Shown here: piece after piece, positions 26,051-35,231 of the stretch
Layout of the letters: every line of letters begins with the position of its first letter
Position numbering within the stretch: the stretch's first letter is position 1
From: Acidimicrobiia bacterium
GTDB lineage: Bacteria > Actinomycetota > Acidimicrobiia > Acidimicrobiales > SKKL01
Direction of reading: 5' to 3'
DNA: 45,912 bases
Assembly (NCBI GenBank): GCA_016649895.1
Contig: JAENWR010000017.1
Location: 1 to 45,912 of the forward strand
Program-made: the position numbers and the translations under genes
Notes under the pieces: generated by a model
Databases searched by the model: none
What the model saw: only the letters and a program-made list of their open reading frames with translations
What the model was told of the DNA's origin: nothing

Positions 26051-26995
26051 GTGGAGGGAGTGGATGGATTCACCCGCGAGGCCCTTCAGCGATCGATCGA
26101 TGCCAAGGGCATCCTCTTTCCGCCCCATGTGCTCGACCAGGTCGTGGCCGGCATCGATGCCGGCAAGCACCTGATCCTCACCGGACCCCCCGGCACCGGA
26201 AAGACCACGCTCGCCTACGTCGCGGCCGAAGTCGCGCAGAAGGCGATGCTCTGCACGGGCTACCTGCCCACCACCGCCACCAGCGAGTGGACCACCTTCG
26301 AGACGATCGGTGGCCTACAGCCCACGGCCGATGGGCTCATCTTCCGGCCCGGGCTGTTCGTCGAGGCCATCATGACCGGCCGCTGGCTGGTCATCGACGA
26401 GCTGAACCGCTCGAACTTCGACCGGGCGTTCGGGCAGCTCTTCACGGTGCTGTCGGGCTCGCCCGTGGTGCTGCCGTTCAAGCGGGCCGGTCAATCCCAG
26501 ACGCTGTCGATCGTGCCCTCGGGCATCGAGCCGCCCGACGACACCGACGTCATCCGCATGCCTGCCTCGTGGCGCATCATCGCCACGATGAACGTGTTCG
26601 ACAAGAACCTCCTGTTCGAGATGTCCTACGCCCTCATGCGCCGCTTCGCCTTCATCGAGGTGGGGACCCCCGACGAGGCCAGCTTCGAGAAGCTCCTCCA
26701 GGGCCCCGGCGAGATCGTCGGCCAGCTCCTCCCCCTCCGCCGCTTCAGCGACCTCGGCCCGGCCGTCTACCTCGACGCGGCGCGCTACGCCGCTCGACGC
26801 GCCGAGGACGGCGTATCCGACTCTCGCCTCCTCTACGAGGTCTTCTACGCCTACTTCCTGCCGCAGTTCGAGGGGATGGACGACGACAAGGCCACCGCGC
26901 TCTACCGCACCGTCGAGCCGCTGTTCGACGAGGCCGAGCGCATCGAGGCCCAGCGGACCATCGGCGAGGTCCTGGGCATCGAGCTGACCATCTAG
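26051..26995 (+). CDS. McrB-like AAA+ ATPase (AAA_5/MoxR group)
   Basis: 314 residues, a single AAA+ module without an N-terminal DNA-binding domain. Walker A GPPGTGKT is at 45-52, Walker B WLVIDELNR at 112-120 (Asp116, Glu117), sensor-1 Asn181 (IIATMNVFDKN) and Arg197-Arg198 in ALMRRFAFIEV as arginine finger or sensor-2. SEWTTFETIGG at 78-88 is a McrB hallmark. McrB uses GTP; the nucleotide here cannot be told. It sits nine bases after the Cys-rich gene and 13 before the McrC/DUF2357-like gene, matching the usual McrB-McrC order. The first codon is GTG; a second GTG three codons later is possible. Confidence 0.87.
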   Translation: MEGVDGFTREALQRSIDAKGILFPPHVLDQVVAGIDAGKHLILTGPPGTGKTTLAYVAAEVAQKAMLCTGYLPTTATSEWTTFETIGGLQPTADGLIFRPGLFVEAIMTGRWLVIDELNRSNFDRAFGQLFTVLSGSPVVLPFKRAGQSQTLSIVPSGIEPPDDTDVIRMPASWRIIATMNVFDKNLLFEMSYALMRRFAFIEVGTPDEASFEKLLQGPGEIVGQLLPLRRFSDLGPAVYLDAARYAARRAEDGVSDSRLLYEVFYAYFLPQFEGMDDDKATALYRTVEPLFDEAERIEAQRTIGEVLGIELTI

Positions 26996-27008
26996 ATCTC
27001 GGCTGACC

Positions 27009-27983
27009 GTGCCCGGCGACACTCCCACCCACCGCCTCTGGGCCCGCCTGCGACGGCCGTTCGACACCCCCGAGGTCGTCGATGCCGCGCTGGGTCTGCC
27101 CGAGAGCACCATCGACCAGCTCATCGGCAGCCGTGTCGCGTCCAGCGATGCCGCCGACCGACTGCTCGCCCGAATGCCGATCATCGCCCGGGCGCTCTCC
27201 ACGGCAATGCAGTCGCGCCCCGAACGGTGCCTCGGCGAGCTGCGGGGCCCGATCCTGTGGAGCGAGACCATGGCGGCCCGCGGCTCCAGCGCCGCGGCCC
27301 CCGACGTCTTCGTCTGCGCGGTTCCCCTGCGGCACTACGACACCGATGAGAACCGCATCCTGGTCGCGGCCCTCACCGCGATCCGCGACGCGGGACGCGC
27401 CACCGACCTCCTCCCGGCCGAGGCCTACGACGACGAGACGCTGCGGCGCGCTCGGGCCAACGGCATGCGCGCCACCCGGTGGCTGGCCTCGCAGCACCTC
27501 GCCGGGGTCCCGCGGACCAGGCCCACCGCGCGCGAGATGCGCCGGGTGCGGGCCGGCAGCCGCAAGGGCACCTACACGCCAGCGCTTCGGCTCCTCGACG
27601 AGTCGTTCGAACCCGTCGAGGTCGACGACCTCCTCCCGTACTGCGACCCCCGCACCCGCACCCAGCATGCTCTTGTGGTGGCTGCTGCCGAGCGTCTCGA
27701 GGAGCGCGGGATCCTCGTCCCCCACTTCCGTGCGCTCGGTGGGGTGTTGCGCGCTGGTCCGATCGAATACCGCCATCAGCGGGTGCGTGGCAGTCGTGCC
27801 CTCTACGGCGTGCTCATCAAGGACGTGCTCGTCGACGTGCCCTCCGGGCCGCCGGAGGGCCATGCCGGTGCGTTGGCCGACCTCCAGGCGCGGGCGGACG
27901 GCCGGCGCGCGGTGCTCGTCACCAGCGCCGCCGATCTCGAGGCTGCTCTCGACCTGGCGCTGGGGCCGGGCTCGGTCGCCTAG
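27009..27983 (+). CDS. McrC/DUF2357-like partner of the AAA+ ATPase, no visible nuclease motif
   Basis: 324 residues, GTG start. Residues 75-125 match the conserved block of McrC/DUF2357 proteins: LRGPILWSETMAAR, then FVCAVPLRHYDTDENRILVAAL, where the D/E-N-(R/K)-L element is characteristic. The following part is helical and Arg-rich (TAREMRRVRAGSRKG). In true McrC a PD-(D/E)xK nuclease occupies the C-terminus; here I find no convincing D...ExK set. The best strand pair, GVLIKDVLVDVPSG near 268-281, lacks the E-x-K. It may be a regulatory or DNA-binding partner, or a divergent nuclease. Its TAG stop overlaps the typA stop on the other strand by four bases. Confidence 0.75.
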   Translation: MPGDTPTHRLWARLRRPFDTPEVVDAALGLPESTIDQLIGSRVASSDAADRLLARMPIIARALSTAMQSRPERCLGELRGPILWSETMAARGSSAAAPDVFVCAVPLRHYDTDENRILVAALTAIRDAGRATDLLPAEAYDDETLRRARANGMRATRWLASQHLAGVPRTRPTAREMRRVRAGSRKGTYTPALRLLDESFEPVEVDDLLPYCDPRTRTQHALVVAAAERLEERGILVPHFRALGGVLRAGPIEYRHQRVRGSRALYGVLIKDVLVDVPSGPPEGHAGALADLQARADGRRAVLVTSAADLEAALDLALGPGSVA

Positions 27984-29794
27984 CGGCCGAGCCGGCGACG
28001 ATCCTGCTCGCGCAGGAGGCGCTTGCGGATCCGGATGTTGGTGGGCGTCACCTCGACGAGCTCGTCGTCGGCGATCCACTCGATGGCCGTCTCGAGGGTG
28101 TGGACCCGCGGCGGCGTCAGCTTGATGGCGTCGTCGGCGGAATGGGTGCGGATGTTGGTCTTCTGCTTCTCACGGACGATGTTGATCTGCATGTCGTCGC
28201 TGCGTGCGGACTCGCCGACCACCATGCCCTCGTAGACGGCGGTGCCGGGTCCGATGAACATCTCGCCGCGCTGCTGCAGGTTGTCGATGGCGTAGCCCGT
28301 CGACACGCCGGAGCGGTCGGCCAGCATGGCGCCACCGGTGCGGGTGGGAAGCTCACCGACCCATGGGATCCAGCCTTCGTGGTGCTGGTGCATCAGGGCG
28401 GTGCCGCGGGTGGCGGTGATGAGCTGTGACCGGAAGCCGAGGAGGCCGCGTGCCGGCGCCTCGATGGTGATGATGGAGCGGCCGGCGTCGCCGGGCCGGA
28501 GGTCGGACACCCGCCCCTTCCGGGGGGCGATGGCCTGGGTGACCGTGCCCACGTAGTCGTCGGGCACGTCGATGACGGCGTGCTCGAGCGGCTCGTGCCT
28601 GTGGCCGTCGATCTCGCGCACGAGCACCTCGGGCCGGCTGACCTGCAGCTCGTAGCCCTCGCGGCGCATCGCCTCGATGAGCACCGCCAGCTGCAGCTCG
28701 CCGCGCGCCGCCAGGTCGAGGATGTCGGGCGAATCGGTGTCGGTGAGCCGGATGGAGACGTTGCCGAGGACCTCGCGCTCGAGACGGTCGCGCAGGTGGC
28801 GTGACGTGAGGTACTTGCCCTCCTTGCCGGCGAGCGGCGAGGTGTTGACAGCGAACGTCATCCGCAGGACGGGCTCGTCGACGGTGAGGCGGGGCAGCGC
28901 CTCTGGGTTGGTCGATTCGGCGAGGGTGTCGCCGATCTCAACCTCGGGAAAGCCGGCGATGATGAACAGGTCGCCCGCGCTGCGCTCCTCGACCTCGACG
29001 CGGTTGACCCCCTCCACACCGAGCAGCTGGCTGAGGCGGCGCTTGATGGGCAGGCCGTCCTCGCCGACGAGCGCCACCTGGTCACCCTTGCGGAGGCGCC
29101 CGTTGATGACCCGGCCGACCGCAAGGCGACCGAGGTAATCGCTGGCATCGAGGTTGGTGACGAGCGCCTGCAGCGGAGCGTCGGGGTCGCCCGTGGGGGC
29201 GGGAACGGTGTCGATCAGCGTCTGGAGCAGGGCGTCGAGGCCATCGTCGGGGCCGGGCGTGCCGATGCCGACCATGGTACGGCCCTCTCGGGCTATGGCG
29301 GAGATGACGGGGAACTCGATGTGGTGGTCTGGGGCGTCGAGGTCCATGAACAACTGATAGACCTCGTCGAGCACCTCCTCGGGCCGGGCGTCGCTGCGGT
29401 CGACCTTGTTGAGCACCACGACCGCCGGGAGGCCGACTGCGAGTGCCTTCGACAGCACGTAGCGGGTCTGGGGCAGCGGGCCCTCGGCGGCGTCGACGAG
29501 GAGGAGGACGCCGTCGACCATGGTGAGCGCCCGCTCGACCTCGCCGCCGAAGTCGGCGTGGCCGGGCGTGTCGACGAGGTTGACGCGCACGTCCTTCCAG
29601 GTGACCGATGCCGCCTTGGCGAGGATCGTGATGCCCCGCTCGCGCTCCTGGTCACCCGAGTCCATCACGCGGTCGATCACGGCCTCATTGGCGCGGAACG
29701 TTCCGGTGGCGCGCAGCAGGGCGTCGACGAGGGTGGTCTTGCCGTGGTCGACGTGGGCGACGATGGCGACGTTTCGGAGGCTGGTGATAGTCAC
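27980..29794 (-). CDS. typA: Translational GTPase TypA/BipA
   Basis: 604 residues from the GTG at 29794. G1 AHVDHGKTT, switch with [14 protein letters not shown]3 [14 protein letters not shown] and G4 [13 protein letters not shown], then EF-G-like domains II, III and V and the BipA-specific C-terminal domain ([21 protein letters not shown] onward, [17 protein letters not shown]). It binds ribosomes and assists 50S assembly and stress or cold adaptation. TAGCAT ten bases before the GTG suggests a very short leader. Its stop overlaps that of the convergent McrC-like gene. Confidence 0.95.
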   Translation of the reverse strand: MTITSLRNVAIVAHVDHGKTTLVDALLRATGTFRANEAVIDRVMDSGDQERERGITILAKAASVTWKDVRVNLVDTPGHADFGGEVERALTMVDGVLLLVDAAEGPLPQTRYVLSKALAVGLPAVVVLNKVDRSDARPEEVLDEVYQLFMDLDAPDHHIEFPVISAIAREGRTMVGIGTPGPDDGLDALLQTLIDTVPAPTGDPDAPLQALVTNLDASDYLGRLAVGRVINGRLRKGDQVALVGEDGLPIKRRLSQLLGVEGVNRVEVEERSAGDLFIIAGFPEVEIGDTLAESTNPEALPRLTVDEPVLRMTFAVNTSPLAGKEGKYLTSRHLRDRLEREVLGNVSIRLTDTDSPDILDLAARGELQLAVLIEAMRREGYELQVSRPEVLVREIDGHRHEPLEHAVIDVPDDYVGTVTQAIAPRKGRVSDLRPGDAGRSIITIEAPARGLLGFRSQLITATRGTALMHQHHEGWIPWVGELPTRTGGAMLADRSGVSTGYAIDNLQQRGEMFIGPGTAVYEGMVVGESARSDDMQINIVREKQKTNIRTHSADDAIKLTPPRVHTLETAIEWIADDELVEVTPTNIRIRKRLLREQDRRRLGR

Positions 29795-29874
29795 GAGGGG
29801 GAAGATGCTACTGGCAGCACGCGTCGACTCCGACCGTACTCCGCCACCACGCGAGTCTGATAGCAAGGTCGGAG

Positions 29875-31539
29875 ATGAAGGGCTCGTTCTCGCGACTGCT
29901 GCTCGCGTCGGTGATCACCGGTGTGCTCGTTGGCCTCGCGGTTGCGGCCTTCGAGCTGCTCACCGTCGACATCCTGCTCGAAGAGGTCCTGGAACGGCCG
30001 CTGTGGCAGCAGGCGCTGGCTCCGGGGATCGGTCTGGTCCTGGCCGCTGGGCTCCTCCGCTGGGGCGCATCAGGGGCGAACCCCTCGACCTCCGACGAGT
30101 ACATCCGCGCCTTCCATGCACGCGCCCCTCACCTGGCGATTCGCGAGCTCCCGGGCAAGCTGGCTGCCGGTGCGGCCACCATCGGCTTCGGAGGCGCGCT
30201 GGGTCTCGAAGGTCCATCGGTGTACTCGGGCTCGGTGCTCGGCGTGGCGGTGCACGACCGGCTCCGGCGGTGGTTGTCGCACGGCGACGTCCGGCTCCTG
30301 CTCACCGCCGGTGCGGCTGCCGGCATCGCCGCGGTGTTCCAGACGCCCGCCACCGGCGTGATCTTCGCCCTCGAGTCGCCATACCGCGACGACGTCGCCC
30401 GGCGCGCTCTGCTTCCGGCCCTCTTGGCGGCGGCTGCGGGTTACATCACGTTCGTCACGGTCCTGCACCCCGACTCCGCAATACCGTCGCTCGGTTTCCG
30501 CCCCGGCCCGATCGAGCTCACCGACCTGCTCGGCGCCGCGCTGCTCGGGGTTGCCGCGGGGCTCTCGGGCCGCGGGTTCGCCCGGCTCGTGAAGATGACC
30601 AAGGACATCACAGGGCGGGTCGCTTGGTGGAAGCGCCTCATGGTCGCCTCGACGGTGATGGGCGCTCTGGTCGTGGTGAGCGACGTCCTCTTCGAGGAGC
30701 CGCTCTCGCTCGGGCCGGGGCTCAACGCCATCGAATGGGTGATCGACCCCGACCGTGGGCTCCTCGTCATCGCCGCCCTGTTCGCCGTGCGGATGGTCGC
30801 CACCCTCAGCTCCCTCGGCGGTGGAGGGTCCGGCGGCCTCTTCATCCCGCTGGTCGTGCAGGGCACGATCCTCGGCCGCTTCGTCGGGGGCATCCTGCCC
30901 GGCGACGAAGCCATCTCGAGCCTCTGGCCCACCCTCGGGCTGGCCGCGTTCCTCGGTGCCGGCTACCGGGTGCCCATCGCCGCGGTGATGTTCGTGGCCG
31001 AGAGCACCAGCGGCGACAGCTACGTGGTGCCCGCCCTCATCGCCGCCGCCGTGTCACAGCTGGTGGCGGGACCCTCGTCGGTGGCGATCGGCCAGCGCAC
31101 CGCGCGGATCGGCCATCTCGAGAGCCGTCTGCAGCTGCCCATCGCCACCGCCCTGTCGACCGACGAGCTCACGGTGCCGCCCGACGCCACGCTCGCGGAG
31201 TTCATGGAGCTGCACGTGCTCGGTCGGCGCCGCCGGACGGTGCCGGTGGTCGACGGCGACTCCTACCTCGGGCTCTGCACCCTGGCCGACCTCGGTGACG
31301 TGGAGCGGGCCGATTGGGAGGTGACGACGGTGGCCGATGTGATGCGTCGCGACACACCCGTCGGCCGACCCGACTGGACGTTGCACGATGCCGTGGCCGC
31401 GATGGAGAACGACCGTCTCGACCTCCTTGCAGTGGTCGACGCCAACGGCTGGTTCGTGGGCGTGGTGGATGCCGACGAGATCGTGCGACTCGACGAGATC
31501 CTCGACGAGGCCGAGTGGCGACGGGAGCCAGGAGGGTGA
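29875..31539 (+). CDS. CLC-family chloride channel/antiporter with tandem CBS domains
   Basis: 554 residues. About ten membrane helices; the filter segment GGALGLEGP holds the gating Glu at 112, and GSGGLFIP is the G-x-F-x-P filter segment. At the first filter segment the usual GSGIP is replaced by SGANP (about 66-70). CBS domains occupy about 420-545 ([20 protein letters not shown] and [12 protein letters not shown]). It moves chloride or another anion across the membrane, perhaps in exchange for protons, and the CBS pair may sense nucleotides. It diverges from typA over 80 bases. Confidence 0.93.
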   Translation: MKGSFSRLLLASVITGVLVGLAVAAFELLTVDILLEEVLERPLWQQALAPGIGLVLAAGLLRWGASGANPSTSDEYIRAFHARAPHLAIRELPGKLAAGAATIGFGGALGLEGPSVYSGSVLGVAVHDRLRRWLSHGDVRLLLTAGAAAGIAAVFQTPATGVIFALESPYRDDVARRALLPALLAAAAGYITFVTVLHPDSAIPSLGFRPGPIELTDLLGAALLGVAAGLSGRGFARLVKMTKDITGRVAWWKRLMVASTVMGALVVVSDVLFEEPLSLGPGLNAIEWVIDPDRGLLVIAALFAVRMVATLSSLGGGGSGGLFIPLVVQGTILGRFVGGILPGDEAISSLWPTLGLAAFLGAGYRVPIAAVMFVAESTSGDSYVVPALIAAAVSQLVAGPSSVAIGQRTARIGHLESRLQLPIATALSTDELTVPPDATLAEFMELHVLGRRRRTVPVVDGDSYLGLCTLADLGDVERADWEVTTVADVMRRDTPVGRPDWTLHDAVAAMENDRLDLLAVVDANGWFVGVVDADEIVRLDEILDEAEWRREPGG

Positions 31540-31552
31540 CCTCGACCGCACC

Positions 31553-31570
31553 TGGCGCACGTGGGCGCCA
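31553..31570. terminator. Possible bidirectional terminator hairpin
   Basis: TGGCGC and GCGCCA form a perfect 6-bp stem with a 6-base loop in the 57-base gap between two convergent genes. No T-run. Confidence 0.35.
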
Positions 31571-31596
31571 CCCCTCACCGCCCCGCTGCGATGGCG

Positions 31597-31800
31597 TCAG
31601 CTGTCGTCGTCGTCCTGGTTGGCGTCAGCTGGTTCGGCCGCTTCGGCCATATCGGCCATGTCGGCCCATTCGGGATGATCACCACCCGCGTCGGCCGGTC
31701 GCTCCGATTGGAGCGACTCGAACAACCCCTCGATGTCGATGTCCTGAGAGCGCTTCAGTGCTCGCGCCTCTTCGAACCGCCGATGGCGACCCTTTTTCAC
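31597..31800 (-). CDS. Small bipolar protein, basic head and acidic tail, unknown function
   Basis: 67 residues from the GTG at 31800. The first 20 residues are very basic (KKGRHRRFEEARALKR) and the last 30 very acidic, ending QDDDDS, with MADMAEAAEPA before it. A clear AGGAG lies seven bases upstream, one of the better ribosome-binding sites in the window. The N-terminus looks like those of nucleic-acid-binding or ribosome-associated small proteins; the tail is probably disordered. No family recognised. Confidence 0.7.
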   Translation of the reverse strand: MKKGRHRRFEEARALKRSQDIDIEGLFESLQSERPADAGGDHPEWADMADMAEAAEPADANQDDDDS

Positions 31801-31921
31801 GGGCCAGCTCCTGTCGTGCGAAAGATGAAAGCCTGGCCCACCATAGTCCCTTCGGCCGGACTCCCTCCGCTCGTTGGCGAGTGCCTTTCGATGCACCTCG
31901 CAGTTCGAAGGCAAGGCACCG

Positions 31922-32743
31922 ATGATCTCCGTTCCCAGTCTGGTCCTCCTCGCGGTGGCAACAGCGACGGCCGGTACCTTGGGTGGCTTCGGCGGCGCGG
32001 TCCTGCTCGTGCCGATCCTGGTGCTCTCGGGGGTGGAACCATCGGTGGCGGCACCGCTGGGTCTGGTCTCGGTTGCCGCGGGATCGTTGGCGGCGGCGCC
32101 AAGCCAGCTGGCGAACGGCCTCGTGCACCACCGGCTCGGCATCACGATGGAGATCACCGCCTCTGCGGCGGCGATCACCGCAGCGATGGCATCGGCCCAC
32201 GTGCCCGGTGCGGCGCTGCAAGTGGTGCTCGCCCTGGTGGCGCTGGCAGCGGGGCTGGTGGGGCTCAGCCACGCCGAGATGCGCAACGTGGCGATGCCCG
32301 AGTTCAGCGGCGAGCCACCCGCTGAGTGGCCGGGCACCCTCGACGGAGCCTACGTCGGCCCCGGCGGCGTCATCCCCTACCGAGCCCGCCACGTCGGCCC
32401 CGGGCTCGTGGCGATGGCCGTCGCCGGTGTCGTCACCGGCCTGTCGGGTGTCGGCGGGGGGTTCGTGAAGACGCCGGCCATGCGCGAGCTCATGTACATA
32501 CCAATGAAGGTGGCGGCGGCCACGTCGACGTTCACCGTCGCCGTCACGGCGGCGAGCGCCCTCGTCGTGGTCGCGGGTCAGGGCCGGATCGTGGTGCACG
32601 ACGCCGCGGCCGTCGGGCTGGGGGGCCTGGTGGGTGGCATCGTCGGATCGAGGATCCAGGACCGGATCTCGCCCGCTCGGCTCCGGCGGGCCCTCGCCAT
32701 CACGCTCATCCTCGTCGCCGTGGTGCTGGTGGTGCAGGTGTGA
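31922..32743 (+). CDS. TSUP (TauE/SafE) family permease
   Basis: 273 residues with about eight hydrophobic helices in two repeats: GTLGGFGGAVLLVPILVLSGV in the first half and GVVTGLSGVGGGFVKTPAM in the second, the duplicated G-x-G-G-G motif of the family. The members export or import small sulfur-containing or organic anions such as sulfite, sulfoacetate or taurine; the substrate here is unknown. A central loop (EFSGEPPAEWPGTLDGAYV) is cytosolic or external. Start ATG at 31922. Its stop overlaps the DUF1634 gene start by four bases. Confidence 0.9.
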   Translation: MISVPSLVLLAVATATAGTLGGFGGAVLLVPILVLSGVEPSVAAPLGLVSVAAGSLAAAPSQLANGLVHHRLGITMEITASAAAITAAMASAHVPGAALQVVLALVALAAGLVGLSHAEMRNVAMPEFSGEPPAEWPGTLDGAYVGPGGVIPYRARHVGPGLVAMAVAGVVTGLSGVGGGFVKTPAMRELMYIPMKVAAATSTFTVAVTAASALVVVAGQGRIVVHDAAAVGLGGLVGGIVGSRIQDRISPARLRRALAITLILVAVVLVVQV

Positions 32744-33045
32744 CCGACGTGCCCGAGGTGGGCGGTCCTGGACCACATCCCCTGGTGGGTCGGCAGCGAC
32801 ATCTGGTCGTCTTCTTGCGTGCCTCGACCATCGTGGCATTCGTGCTGGCCGTCGGTGGGTTGATCCTCCCGGGGCGGGCCGGCACCGTGGCGGGCACGCT
32901 GCTCGTCGCCACCTTGATCGGGGTCCCCCTCGTGCGGGTGGCGTGGCTGTGCCTGCGCTGGATCCGTCGTGGCGACGTTCGCTTCGCCCTCACCGCCGGC
33001 GGTTTGCTCGCGATCGTGGCGGTCGGTGCGCTGACCGCCCTCTAA
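32740..33045 (+). CDS. DUF1634 membrane protein, partner of the TSUP permease
   Basis: 101 residues with three hydrophobic segments (about 25-45, 50-70 and 82-100: FLRASTIVAFVLAVGGLILP, VAGTLLVATLIGVPLVRVAW, FALTAGGLLAIVAVGALTAL). Three-helix DUF1634 proteins are usually encoded next to TSUP permeases, as here, with a GTGA overlap. A structural or regulatory subunit role is inferred. It converges on rnd with five bases between. Confidence 0.85.
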   Translation: MTDVPEVGGPGPHPLVGRQRHLVVFLRASTIVAFVLAVGGLILPGRAGTVAGTLLVATLIGVPLVRVAWLCLRWIRRGDVRFALTAGGLLAIVAVGALTAL

Positions 33046-33050
33046 CCCCG

Positions 33051-34235
33051 TCAGTCGCCGAGGAGCCCGGGCCGCTGGAACGGCTGGTGCGAGCGCTCCT
33101 CGAGGACCAGGCCGCCCTTCCCGTCGAAGGCCAACGAGGCGCGGCCGTCGATGAGGCGGCGGATCGGTTCGCCCACGAGCTCGGCGCGCCAGCCGACGCT
33201 CAGGCGGGCATCGGGGTCCCCCCCGAGGAGTGCCTCGAGATCGCTTCGGGTGGCGAGGAGAGCGGTGTCGAGGTCCTCATCGCGGGCGAGCTGGCTGACC
33301 CACGACGAGACGAGTCCGACCGCAGGGCGCAGGTCGCGGGCCAACTCGGCGGTGCCGGATGGCTCGTGGCGGACCACTGGTGCCGCGGCCCCCACACCGA
33401 TGGCCTCGAGGATCTGGCGGGCCGTCTCGCCCTTGGCGTGGCGATCGTCGACGCCGCGGATGGCGCGCAGCTGCTCGGGCGTGGACGGCGCCTGCTGGGC
33501 GATGGACACCACCGCCAGGTCGGCGATGACGAACCGAGCAGGCTGGTCGACCTCGATGGCTCGACGCTCGCGCCACGCGGCGACCGCCTGGGCGATGTTG
33601 CGGGTGCTGCCCCGGAGCTGTCGGGCCTCCTTGATGCGGAGCCACGCCTCGTCGGGTGGGCGGCTGATCCGGGCACGGGCCCGCATCGCCTCGCACTCGT
33701 CGGCCGCCCACTGGAGCCGGCCGCGCGCCTCGAGCTCCTCGGTCTGGCGACGCCAGATCTCGATGAGGTGCACGACGTCGGAGGCCGCGTAGGTGAGCTG
33801 GGCGTCGGTGAGCGGCCGCTGCAGCCAGTCGGTGAGCCGGTCGCCCTTGGGGAGGCGGACGCCCATCTCCTTCTCGACGAGCGACGCGAGCGACGGGTTC
33901 GACATGCCGAGGAACCCTGCCGCGATCTGGGTGTCGAACAGGTGCCGAGGTGTGGTGCCGCATGCCCGGAGGAGGACCTCGAGGTCCTGGGACGCCGCGT
34001 GGATCACGGTGATGGCCGGACCGTCGAGGATCTCGGCCAGCGGAGCGATGTCGACAGCGATGGGATCGACCAACGCCACCTGGTCCCGCCACGCCAGCTG
34101 CAGCAGCGCGATCTTCGGGAAGTAGGTGCGCTCGCGGTGGAACTCGGTGTCGAGCGCCACGACCGGCTCGTCGCGCAGCTGGGCGATGAGTTCGGCGAGT
34201 GCGCCGCTGTCGGCGATGGGGACGAGGGGACTCAC
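33051..34235 (-). CDS. rnd: Ribonuclease D
   Basis: 394 residues. A DEDDy 3'-exonuclease domain with Asp29 and Glu31 (VALDTEFHRER), Asp84 (HAASQDLEVL), and Tyr149 and Asp153 (YAASDVVHL). An HRDC-type helical domain is at about 205-290 (DEAWLRIKEARQL ... RALREIRG-like) and a second near the C-terminus. It trims 3' ends of tRNA precursors and other stable RNAs. The GTG start overlaps the rhodanese stop by four bases (GTGA). Confidence 0.94.
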   Translation of the reverse strand: MSPLVPIADSGALAELIAQLRDEPVVALDTEFHRERTYFPKIALLQLAWRDQVALVDPIAVDIAPLAEILDGPAITVIHAASQDLEVLLRACGTTPRHLFDTQIAAGFLGMSNPSLASLVEKEMGVRLPKGDRLTDWLQRPLTDAQLTYAASDVVHLIEIWRRQTEELEARGRLQWAADECEAMRARARISRPPDEAWLRIKEARQLRGSTRNIAQAVAAWRERRAIEVDQPARFVIADLAVVSIAQQAPSTPEQLRAIRGVDDRHAKGETARQILEAIGVGAAAPVVRHEPSGTAELARDLRPAVGLVSSWVSQLARDEDLDTALLATRSDLEALLGGDPDARLSVGWRAELVGEPIRRLIDGRASLAFDGKGGLVLEERSHQPFQRPGLLGD

Positions 34236-34567
34236 GCTCGGGGTGCGCCGTCGTCTCCGGTGAGCACGTCGCGCCCCGAATCGAGCCAGGCGAGCATGCC
34301 GCCCTCGACGTTGACGGCGTCGAGCCCCGCTCCGATGAGGATCTCGCTGGCCAGGGCGCTGCGGCCCCCGCTGCGGCACACGATCAGGACCTGCCGATCG
34401 GTGGGCAGCTCGTCGAGCCGGTCGGGCAGCTCGTCGAGGGTGATGAGCGACGCCTGCGCGATGTGCGCCTCGTCCCACTCGTCGGGGCGTCGTACGTCGA
34501 GGAGGTGGCCGTCGCCCGTCTCGAGTCGGGTCGCCAGCTGGTCGATGTCGATCTGGGGGATGTCCAC
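34232..34567 (-). CDS. Rhodanese-domain protein
   Basis: 111 residues, one rhodanese domain. Entry motif HLLDVRRPDEWDEAHI and active-site loop VCRSGGRSALAS, with the catalytic Cys in CRSGGRS. It carries persulfide sulfur for transfer to acceptors. The GTG has AGGAG six bases upstream. Adjacent to rnd (overlapping) and 37 bases after mobA; whether it supplies sulfur to the molybdenum cofactor or to TtuB is not shown by the sequence. Confidence 0.92.
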   Translation of the reverse strand: MDIPQIDIDQLATRLETGDGHLLDVRRPDEWDEAHIAQASLITLDELPDRLDELPTDRQVLIVCRSGGRSALASEILIGAGLDAVNVEGGMLAWLDSGRDVLTGDDGAPRA

Positions 34568-34604
34568 TGCGTGCTCCTCGATGGGTCCGGTAGGCGCAGG
34601 CTAG

Positions 34605-35231
34605 CTAGTGGCGCTCGGGACCCGTCGCAGGCGCCGTGGCCATCGGCGGCAGGTCGGCGGGTCGGTCGACGTCGGCGACCACCGCCGGGTCGACTCCGAC
34701 CACATCGACCACTCGGAGGCCCGCGACAGCTCGGTGCACCGCCCTCTCGCCCTGGTCGAACGCAGCACGCAACACCGGCAGGGCGGTGTCGCTCCTCCAC
34801 GCGGCGTGTAGCCACTGCCGCCGTCCGTCGACGAGCGGCACGGCGAGGTCGGCGGGATCTGCGGCCTGATCTGGGGACGAGGTGCGATGGAGGGCGCTGA
34901 CGACACCGCACACGGCGTCGGGATCGGCCCCGGGCAGGTCGACGGCGAGCACGACCACGACCTCCGACTCCACCGCGGACAGCGCCGTGATGAGCCCGCC
35001 GACCGGCCCCTCACCCGGATGGAGGTCGGGAATGGTCCGCAGCCCGAGGGCGACCAACGCGGCCTCGTCGCCCCCGACGCAGAGCACCGGCTCGGCCCCC
35101 GCCCGGCGGAGGGCATCGGCGACGGTGAGGGCGAGGGGCTGTCCGCGCACGGGCAGGAGCGCCTTGTCGCGGCCCATGCGACGGCTGCTGCCGCCGGTGA
35201 GAACGGCGCCAGCGAACGAGCCCACCTTCAA
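34605..35231 (-). CDS. mobA: Molybdenum cofactor guanylyltransferase MobA
   Basis: 208 residues. NTP-transferase motif AGAVLTGGSSRRMGRDKALL at 8-27, middle motif EGPVGGLITAL and the metal-binding VLAVDLPG. It links GMP to molybdopterin. Other Moco genes are absent from the window. It overlaps the flavin reductase gene by ATGA. Confidence 0.9.
   Translation of the reverse strand: MKVGSFAGAVLTGGSSRRMGRDKALLPVRGQPLALTVADALRRAGAEPVLCVGGDEAALVALGLRTIPDLHPGEGPVGGLITALSAVESEVVVVLAVDLPGADPDAVCGVVSALHRTSSPDQAADPADLAVPLVDGRRQWLHAAWRSDTALPVLRAAFDQGERAVHRAVAGLRVVDVVGVDPAVVADVDRPADLPPMATAPATGPERH

Noticed and set aside
34232-34567. Rhodanese as the TtuD-like sulfur donor for ttuA/ttuB
   Set aside because: It is 28 kb away and belongs to another gene run; nothing in the sequence links it to that pathway.
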